A DNA stretch of 64,000 nucleotides from assembly GCA_947044405.1 (NCBI GenBank), contig CAMRHE010000457.1:1-64000 (forward strand), read 5' to 3'. Of the stretch, positions 56,799 through 64,000 are shown piece after piece; the stretch's first letter is position 1, and each line of letters begins with the position of its first letter. The position numbers and the translations under genes are program-made. The notes under the pieces were generated by a model. The model ran no database searches and was not told the DNA's origin. It was given only the letters and a program-made list of their open reading frames with translations. The DNA comes from Leptodactylus fallax (lineage: Eukaryota; Chordata; Amphibia; Anura; Leptodactylidae).

Positions 56799-57454
56799 TT
56801 TTTTCTGTCCTGTGTGGGACAGGTGGACGGAAGTCTCTGGTGACCTCCCGTTGCTAGGGGTTTTTTTTCCTAAAAAAGCTCCTGGCTTACCTTTTTGGGG
56901 GTACCTCGGTCCTTTGCTACGTTCCTAAGATCCTTCGGTCCTTCGGGCCTTTTTCCGCCCCGCAGCGCAGCGTTACCCGGCTCATCGCTCTGCAGGCAGC
57001 GCGATCCCGGAAGTAAGCGGGGAACCTCTTCGGCCGTAACCTTTTTTTTCGGTCCCGTGTTCCCCGGGGAAGGAAGCCTTTGCGCACCACCGCGGCCTAC
57101 TTCCGGTTTTCTCGGAAAAGTGCGGTAAGTTTGAAAATTGGAATTTTAATGGCAAAATATAGATTTGTTTTTTGCTGCTTGTATGTGGAGCCTCTGGCTT
57201 AGGCTTATGCTCCTCTATGTTCCATTATGGCATTTGACCTTGTTTGGCGCTGTATGAATATCTTCTTTGTTTGGCTCCTCCCCTCGCTGCTGTATTACAT
57301 TTAAAAGGGCTTCAGTCCTTTACTGGGTGAGCTCGTGGTTACTAGCTCCTCTGCTGCGGTTTGCGGTGTCTGGGTTTTTCCTGATGGGATCTTTTTCTCA
57401 AGTGACCGATTTAAAAAAGTAAGGTACCCCTTGGTTTTTTTCTTCTTGTAAGCG

Positions 57455-57949
57455 ATGCTTGGCAATCTTCTATTCTACATTGTCATGTGGCTTTTGATGT
57501 TTCAGATGTCATCTTCTGCATCAGGTAATGGCGATGGGCTTAGGAGGAAAAAGTCCTCTAAACGTAAACACCTAATGTGTTTGGATTGCAATACTCCTTT
57601 ACCTGACGGCTATGATTTTACCCACTGTCGCCAATGCCGCGGACCTCCGTCAGAAGAACCTTCTATAAGAGAGGTTGTCACCTGGGTAAAGGACTATATG
57701 GAGGAGTCTCTTAAGGAGATCCGTTTTTCCATCGCCCAGATTGCCAAGAAACCAAGGGTTGAGACACAGTCCTCCCTACGCATCGCTGACGAAGATTATC
57801 AGATAGTGGACGAGACACTCTCATCTGACGATTCCACTGAAGATTCCAGCAGGCCGTGCTTCCCACTCGAAAAATTAAGCCGGCTGCTGAAGTCCATCCG
57901 GTCTAAGGATCGTGATGTTGACGGGGGAAGCCTCCACGTCCACCTATAG
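57455..57949 (+). pseudogene. DIRS copy 2, gag-like N-terminal part
   Basis: Same peptide as 16831-17325. The possible splice sites are at 57125, 57419 (donors) and 57505 (acceptor). Confidence 0.7.
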
Positions 57950-58739
57950 AGGGCCTAGGGTCTTCCAAGTGGACGAGACATTACAAAGATTAATGTCTTC
58001 AGAGTGGAAATGTCCTGAAAAACCTCTTGTGGTTTCTAGGAGGTTCAAGGCTTTATTCCCAGTTGCTCAATGGGATCAATGGGGTCCTCCTCCCAAGGTG
58101 GATATGGCGGTGGCCAAACTGTCACGCCGCACTATGGTACCATCAGATGATGGATCAAATTTGCACGACGCCATGGACAGGCGCATCGACAATACCCTCA
58201 AGAAGGCGTATTCAGCTGCCTCGGCCCAGACCGCTGTGGCGGTTGCGTCTTGTGAAGTGTCAGCCAAATTACGCACTGACCTGGTTCATCTCGAGAGGGA
58301 CATCGATTCTGGAGTCTCCAGAGACGAGCTGCTAGGGTTTCTAGGCTCAGTTTCCCTGGCAGCTGAATATTTAGCGGAGGCCTCCCACCATCAATTAAGG
58401 CTGGCGGCCAAATCTCTGGCACTTACCACTGCAGCAAGAAGACCTCTATGGTTAAAACCCTGGAGAGCTGATTTCCCCTCAAAATATAATTTGTGCGCAT
58501 TACCCTTTGAGCCAGGTAGAGTCTTTGGCAGTGCCCTAGACGAGATCCTGGAGGGCTTGGCTGATAGGAAGGGTAAAACTTTACCCCAGGCCTTTAGAGG
58601 TAGATCTAATTCTGGCCGTGGTAGAGGCTATCCGCCTCGTCGTGGACGGCAGTCCCAAAGAGGCTCTAGATATTCCTCTAGAGGCGCCGTCCGGAGATTC
58701 CCGAAGTCTGATGATAAAAAGGAGAAGCCTAGCTTTTGA
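57912..58739 (+). pseudogene. DIRS copy 2, gag-like C-terminal part
   Basis: Same peptide as 17288-18115, in a shifted frame. Confidence 0.75.
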
Positions 58740-61119
58740 CATCAGGAGCAGTCTTCCTGTGGCCGAGATTCCTGTCGGGGGTCGTCTCCCCCATTTTTTC
58801 AACTGCTGGCAGGAAAAAATTCAAGACCCATGGGTCCTGCAGGTAATCCAAAAAGGATATGCAATCGAGTTCCTCCATCCTCCTCAGGATCGGTTTGTGT
58901 TAACTCGCAGCCTGCCTATAATGCAGCAGACTACATTGGAATGCTCCATCCGAGAATACATTCACAAGGGAGCCCTGGAGGAAGTCCCTTCTCTAGAAGA
59001 AGGATCCGGTGTCTATTCTCCCGTCTTCCTGGTACCAAAACCGGCAGACAAATGGAGAATGGTCATAGACTTAAGGTACCTCAACCGCTTCATCAAAAAG
59101 AAGCACTTCCGTATGGAAACCATAAAGTCTGTCACCACTTTTCTCCTCCAAGGCGATGTTTTCGTGACTTTGGATCTAAAAGACGCCTATTTGCATATTC
59201 CTATTTATCCTCCACACAGAAGGTTTCTAAGGATTGCCGTAGTAGTTTCCGGCCACACGAAGCATTTTCAGTTCACAGCACTACCCTTCGGGATCTCCTC
59301 TGCTCCCCACACCTTTACAAAGGTAATGGCTCCTATAGCGGCCGCCCTCAGACTTCAGGGGATATTCGTGGTGCCTTATCTAGACGACTGGTTGATAAAA
59401 GCCCAGTCAGAGTCTGTTCTGCTCCAGCATCTACAGACAGCCGTGTCCCTGTTTCAGAGTCTGGGATGGCTTATAAACTGGGAGAAGTCGGTAACGATCC
59501 CTTCAACCCGAAGGAAGTTCCTCGGCTACTTCCTGGATTCAGTCCGCCTGCAGGTCTCCTTGACACCAGCAAGGAAGGAGAAACTGGTCGGTGCAGTCCG
59601 ACACCTCTTCAAAAAGCCGATAGCCTCCATCAGAACATTGATGAAGATCCTGGGCTTGATGTCTTCCTCAGTGGAGGCAGTCCCATGGGCTTTGTGGCAC
59701 TTACGTCCCCTCCAGAAGGAGTTACTAGAGGCTTGGGATCGCACCCTTCTTACATTCAGCAAGAAGATTCGACTCTCCCCCAGGACCCGTCTTTCCCTCA
59801 AGTGGTGGTTGCACCTGAAAGACGGAAGGTCCACGGTCCAACCTTCTTGGACCCTGTTGACTACAGATGCATCCCTCTTGGGATGGGGAGCCCATTTGGA
59901 CGAAAACTCCATAAAGGGAGTATGGAGCGCTCCAGAAAGAAGGACCTCGTCCAACTGGAAGGAGCTCAGAGCTGTATATCGTGCCTTACTCCATTTCTCG
60001 CCTCTTCTCAAGGGAAGAGCAGTCAAAATCCGGTCAGACAACATGACCACAGTGCTGTACGTGAACAGACAGGGAGGCAGCAGATCACCAACCCTCCTCA
60101 GGGAGGCAGATCTGATATTTACATGGGCAGAGAAAAATCTAACCCATTTATCCGCAGTTCACATCAAGGGCTCCCTGAACATAGTAGCGGATCGGTTGAG
60201 TCGGGGTCATGCCGTATCAGGAGAATGGTCACTCAATCCAGAAGTCTTTCATCAGATTACCCTGAAGTGGGGTCTTCCAGAAATAGACCTCATGGCAACC
60301 CGACTCAACGCCAAGGTGGAGATGTTCTGTTCCCTTTACCAGGAGGACAATCCCTTGGCAGTGGATGCCCTGTCCATCCCTTGGAGGTCCAGGCTGGCAT
60401 ACATCTTCCCTCCAATTCCAATAATACCGAAGGTATTGATGAAAATCAGACAGGACCAAGTCTCTGTGATAGCCATCATTCTGGCCAAAAAGAGCTTGGT
60501 TTTCCCAACTCATGGAGATGAGTCGAGGGATATATTGGAGGCTTCCCCCCATCCAGAACCTGGTTTCCCAAGGATCTCTGAAGTGCCAGGATCTCTGGAG
60601 ATTCAACCTGACAGCCTGGAGGTTGAGCAGTCCCTACAGCAGGATAGAGGACTGTCAGAGGCCGTCCTGAAGACCCTTTCTTCTGCAAGAGCAGACTCTA
60701 CCAATAAGAACTACCAGAGGACAGCCAAGATTTTCATGGAGTGGTGCTCCAAGAAGGGTATTAATAATCTACAACCTTCAACGGCTGATATTTTAAATTT
60801 TCTTCAGGACGGTTTGGATAAGGGCCTTGCCCCTGCCACTTTGAAAGTGCAGATTGCGGCCCTCTCCGCTCATTTGAACAGACGTCTGTCTCAGGATCCT
60901 CTGGTTGCAAGGTTCCTTAAAGGGGCAATGAGGCTAAAGCCCTCAGTATCATCTCCAGTTCCCCAGTGGGACCTTGCGGTAGTCCTTACAGGCCTGTGCG
61001 GTCTTCCATTTGAACCCTTGGAGACAACGGAGCTAAAATATTTGGCATACAAAACCGTTTTTTTTGTTGGCTATTACATCTGCCAAAAGAGTAGGGGAAC
61101 TCCAGGCTCTCTCTTCTAG
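58618..61119 (+). pseudogene. DIRS copy 2, RT/RNase H/methyltransferase-like/recombinase N-part
   Basis: 833 codons, same peptide as 17994-20495 including the T8 frameshift near its end. Confidence 0.9.
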
Positions 61120-61132
61120 ATAACCGTACATT

Positions 61133-61642
61133 GTGTTTTTTGCAGATAGGGTGCACCTTAGATTTTTGCCTGGGTTTAACCCTAAGGTCCCCTCATGCTA
61201 TAATAGCAATCAGCTAATTTCGCTACCAGTGTTTTTCCCCACTCCAACCTCTGAGGAGGAAGAAAAGCTCCACACCTTAGATGTGGTAAGGTGTCTGCGG
61301 ATTAGGAAGGCCGAAAACCTACTAATTAATATGCAGGGTAAAAACAAAGGCCTCAAGGCTTCCAAGCCTACTCTATCCACATGGATCAAGGAGACAATTA
61401 GGTCTTCCTTCCTTATTCAGGAGTTACTCCCTCCAGTTTTTTCTATGGCCCACTCGACCAGGGCTGTGTCGACTTCTTGGGCTGAGTATCGGTCCTTACC
61501 ATTGGACCAGATTTGTGCGGCTGCATCATGGTCATCTCAGTTGACCTTTGTTAAACATTATCGTTTAGACGTCCGCAGTTCCCAGACAACTGCCTTTGGT
61601 CAGACAGTCCTTGACGTTGTAAGGCGAGGAAACCCTCCCTAG
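61133..61642 (+). pseudogene. DIRS copy 2, recombinase C-terminal part
   Basis: Same peptide as 20509-21018, with H107, R110 and Y143. Confidence 0.85.
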
Positions 61643-61660
61643 GGGAATTACTTGCTATCT

Positions 61661-61745
61661 CCCCAGATTGTGCTGCTGTCGGACGTAAGGGGAATCGTTG
61701 ATTGTAATGTCAATCTGTATTCCCTTAGTCCAGACAGCAGCACAA
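61661..61745 (+). repeat. DIRS copy 2, internal complementary region
   Basis: As at 21037-21121. Confidence 0.9.
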
Positions 61746-61788
61746 GGCTTCCCTCCCTAGAAGCTTGTTTCCGTTTACTTTATAATTT

Positions 61789-61932
61789 ACACAGTGGAGG
61801 GAGGTCTCAGGTGCCCTCTTATAGGGCTAGTAGGAGGCACCTTAAATTTGGTGCTAATTAAAGGTTCCACTGTCCTAAACAACACACAGGGGCAGAGATA
61901 CCCCAGATTGTGCTGCTGTCTGGACTAAGGGA
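61789..61932 (-). repeat. DIRS copy 2, right inverted terminal repeat
   Basis: As at 21165-21308, followed by the same 26-bp extension. Confidence 0.9.
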
Positions 61933-62273
61933 ATACAGATTGACATTACAATCAACGATTTAGGACTCTAACCTCTGACTGAGCTGTGGGCTAGGACTCT
62001 TTGAACAACCGGTTTCCTTACGGACAGAGAAGGGTCTGAGCTGAGGTTCCTGAGAGGGAAGTTGGAAATGTCTAATGCTCTACAACACATAGAGTTTCAT
62101 TCTTTTCAGATATTGTACTGTTTGAATTAGATTATGGGACAGGGCAAAACCAAATTTTCAAAGATGTTGTAGGGATTTCATTTTTTGTTACTGTTTTCCA
62201 TTTTTGCATTTTTCTTAAAGTTCACTAAAGAGTTTTCTGGAGGTTGGGATCTCTTTATCCGTACAAAAGACTT

Positions 62274-62355
62274 CGCTGTGAACAGGATTTGAACCTGTGT
62301 GGGGAGACCCCATTGGATTTCGAGTCCAATGCCTTAACCACTCGGCCATCACAGC
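62274..62355 (-). tRNA. tRNA-Ser(CGA), last gene of unit 10, duplicate
   Basis: Duplicate of 21650-21731. Confidence 0.9.
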
Positions 62356-63332
62356 ATATCCGGGTCTAAACGTATCAGGTGTGGTTTGGAAAGTACAGTA
62401 TAGGGTGCTTGGGGGAAATATGGAGTTGAGCTATCTGTTTCTGGTCCTCTATTACAAGCCATACAACTGTTGGAAAGGCCTCTGGCTGAAGGTGCTTGGC
62501 TGACAGACAGAGACAGGTATGGTCACTTACAGGCCATCCTATCACGTGACTGGGGTGTGGTTTTCAGGGGTCAACTCACACCATTCACACAGGCTGCAAA
62601 TTGAGCATAAATTGCACCCCAACTCAGTCCACACACCCCATATACACTCTGCTGGAACCCCTTACTGGATTCAGAATAGGGAGCAATAGGAATCCCAGAC
62701 ACACAATACTGCATCCAGCAGTCAGATGCAAAAACACACTTCAAAAAGGTAATGGGTTCATAGAGCAAACGCAACGTATCCTTAAATTTAACAATTTAAT
62801 ACCTAAAGGGTTCAGTGCTCTATATCTAAAAAGAAAAGGCAAGTAAAAGAGGACAAACAAGCAAACAGCTCTAAACAGAACAGGAGAAAAACTGAAAAAA
62901 TCTGATACTTAGAGTTCTTTGTTTCCAGGAAGCTTGGAGGAGAAATATGGCCGACATCCAGCTTTGTCAGCTGACTTCCAGAGATGTGACATGTGTTGCT
63001 GGAATTTTCAATCTCTTCTGGCTTGTGCTGAGCCACACCTCTGACAAGGATACCCTATCTCTCACTCCCTGAGGTGGTGGATGAACAACTCATCTTCATC
63101 TGCAAAAGATGAATGTTCTATCTTGGCCTTGGAGAGCTGTGTCTCTGAGGTTTACTCTGGTCACGACTTCTCCCCCTCCCTCTGCATCCCTGACCAGTTT
63201 GGTTAACTACAACTAGTCATAAAGCAATAACATCCTTTTCCTTGGACATCTGTTTTTGGGCTGCAGGAAGTTAATGGTCTTAACGCTGACCACTCTTCTG
63301 ACCTTGCTTGTATACACTCATCGCAATGTAGT
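62356..63332. repeat. Long spacer of unit 10, left of ERV copy 4
   Basis: Duplicate of 21732-22708, with one-base differences in short homopolymers. No gene seen. Confidence 0.75.
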
Positions 63333-63336
63333 ATAC

Positions 63337-63791
63337 TGTAAGGGTTAAAACATAATTTGTATTATATTCTATAACGCAGTATACAGAAGACACAGGGTGA
63401 AATGTTCTCCATGCAGACTAAATAGTTTAGAGATAGAATATAGTCTCTGGGTCTGGGAAGAATATCAACAGTTCTGCTGTTCTCAGAGATGTACCATTCT
63501 CAGGAAAGATAAGGAGAACATTTAGACTAGGTGAAAAGGAAACATCTGGGGTGATGGGAAACTGAACAACTTTGTCTGGTAACGGAACTGGAAAACCCAT
63601 ATATGTACATTGGTCACATGACTGTTGTGTAAACAACTTGCCTTTAAAACTTGTATGAACTATACAATAAACGAAATCATTCTTACTAGACTCCTGGGTG
63701 TGTCTGTAGTTTGCTTTCCCGAGCTCGTACCTGTTCTATATTTAATTAGGATTACGGTGACATCCATCCCGGGGGAACTTAACCCCTGACA
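63337..63791 (+). repeat. ERV copy 4, 5' LTR
   Basis: 455 bp, with the CTCTGGGTCTGG variant of copy 2. Confidence 0.9.
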
Positions 63792-63796
63792 GAAGT

Positions 63797-63814
63797 TGGC
63801 GCCTAACGTGGGGC
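63797..63814 (+). promoter_or_regulatory. Primer-binding site, one base changed, copy 4
   Basis: TGGCGCCTAACGTGGGGC, the same one-base variant as copy 2. Confidence 0.85.
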
Positions 63815-64000
63815 TCGAGATCGTCTGATGTGCAGCCGATAGAGTGCCGACCCACTCACCGATCGCCTTGAGGACGGGACCAGAGGACCTCAGATAGATA
63901 AAAACAGTACTGTGAGGTAAGACCTTATCTTGCCAATTAGTATATCTGAGGTTCCTGTGCGTCTATTCTCTGTATCGATGAGTGAGGTAAGCTCCTGCAT

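Larger units (their letters stand above)
56655..61957 (+). mobile_element. DIRS-type retrotransposon, copy 2
   Basis: Duplicate of 16033-21333 with the same ATT borders (56652-56654 and 61958-61960), same lesions, and two 1-bp T-run differences in the 5' region. It arose by segmental duplication, not by transposition, because flanking DNA is duplicated too. Confidence 0.93.
63333..64000 (+). mobile_element. Class I endogenous retrovirus, copy 4, cut by window end
   Basis: ATAC at 63333-63336, 5' LTR, primer site and part of the leader. The primer-site and LTR variants match copy 2, as expected for the 40.6-kb duplicate. Confidence 0.9.

Noticed and set aside
1..64000. CRISPR array or bacterial operon explanation for the regular repeats
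   Set aside because: The repeat units are tRNA genes with about 380-bp spacers, far from CRISPR geometry, and the mobile elements are eukaryotic.

Overview
The window looks like nuclear DNA of an amphibian, probably a frog. There is no bacterial-style gene organisation. The content is a tandem RNA polymerase III tRNA array invaded by a class I endogenous retrovirus (ERV), a DIRS-type tyrosine-recombinase retrotransposon and a Tc1/mariner transposon. The amphibian assignment is an inference from this mix of elements and from the known existence of tandem tDNA arrays in frogs. No host protein-coding gene was recognised.

The backbone is an array of tRNA-Ser genes, all on the minus strand. I find 44 full-length or nearly full-length copies: 32 with anticodon UGA, 10 with CGA, and 2 with CAA, a leucine anticodon on a serine tRNA body. 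Genes recur every 460-468 bp. Each array unit holds a truncated tRNA relic, then 3-7 tRNA genes, then a spacer of about 1 kb that begins right at the 5' end of the last tRNA gene. Ten units are visible. Their ERV target sites (occupied or empty) lie near positions 3280, 6270, 22711, 31741, 36123, 39569, 42090, 45077, 48535 and 63335.

The same ERV insertion, with a 4-bp ATAC target duplication, occupies the same spacer position in four units: 6272-14412, 22713-29221, 48537-55036 and 63337 to the window end. Six other units keep the empty site. The ERV therefore spread by duplication of the array, not by repeated integration. It has 455-bp LTRs, a primer-binding site for tRNA-Lys(CUU), a 79-codon gag start, a capsid-to-protease junction made by deletion, a broken pol (RT, RNase H, integrase) and no env. 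All copies share inactivating lesions.

A DIRS element (16033-21333 and 56655-61957) interrupts a tRNA spacer. It has inverted terminal repeats, an internal complementary region, a gag-like region, RT/RNase H, a putative methyltransferase-like domain and a frameshifted tyrosine recombinase. A Tc1 element with about 200-bp terminal inverted repeats sits only in the first ERV copy (7723-9370).

The segments 6272-23376 (minus Tc1) and 48537-64000 are nearly identical at an offset of about 40.62 kb. The relative order that fits is: ERV insertion, array duplication, DIRS insertion, 40.6-kb duplication, Tc1 insertion. The most unusual points are the two serine tRNA genes with a CAA anticodon, tRNA genes with an internal TTTT that should stop polymerase III, and the clear record of repeat gain and loss within the array.
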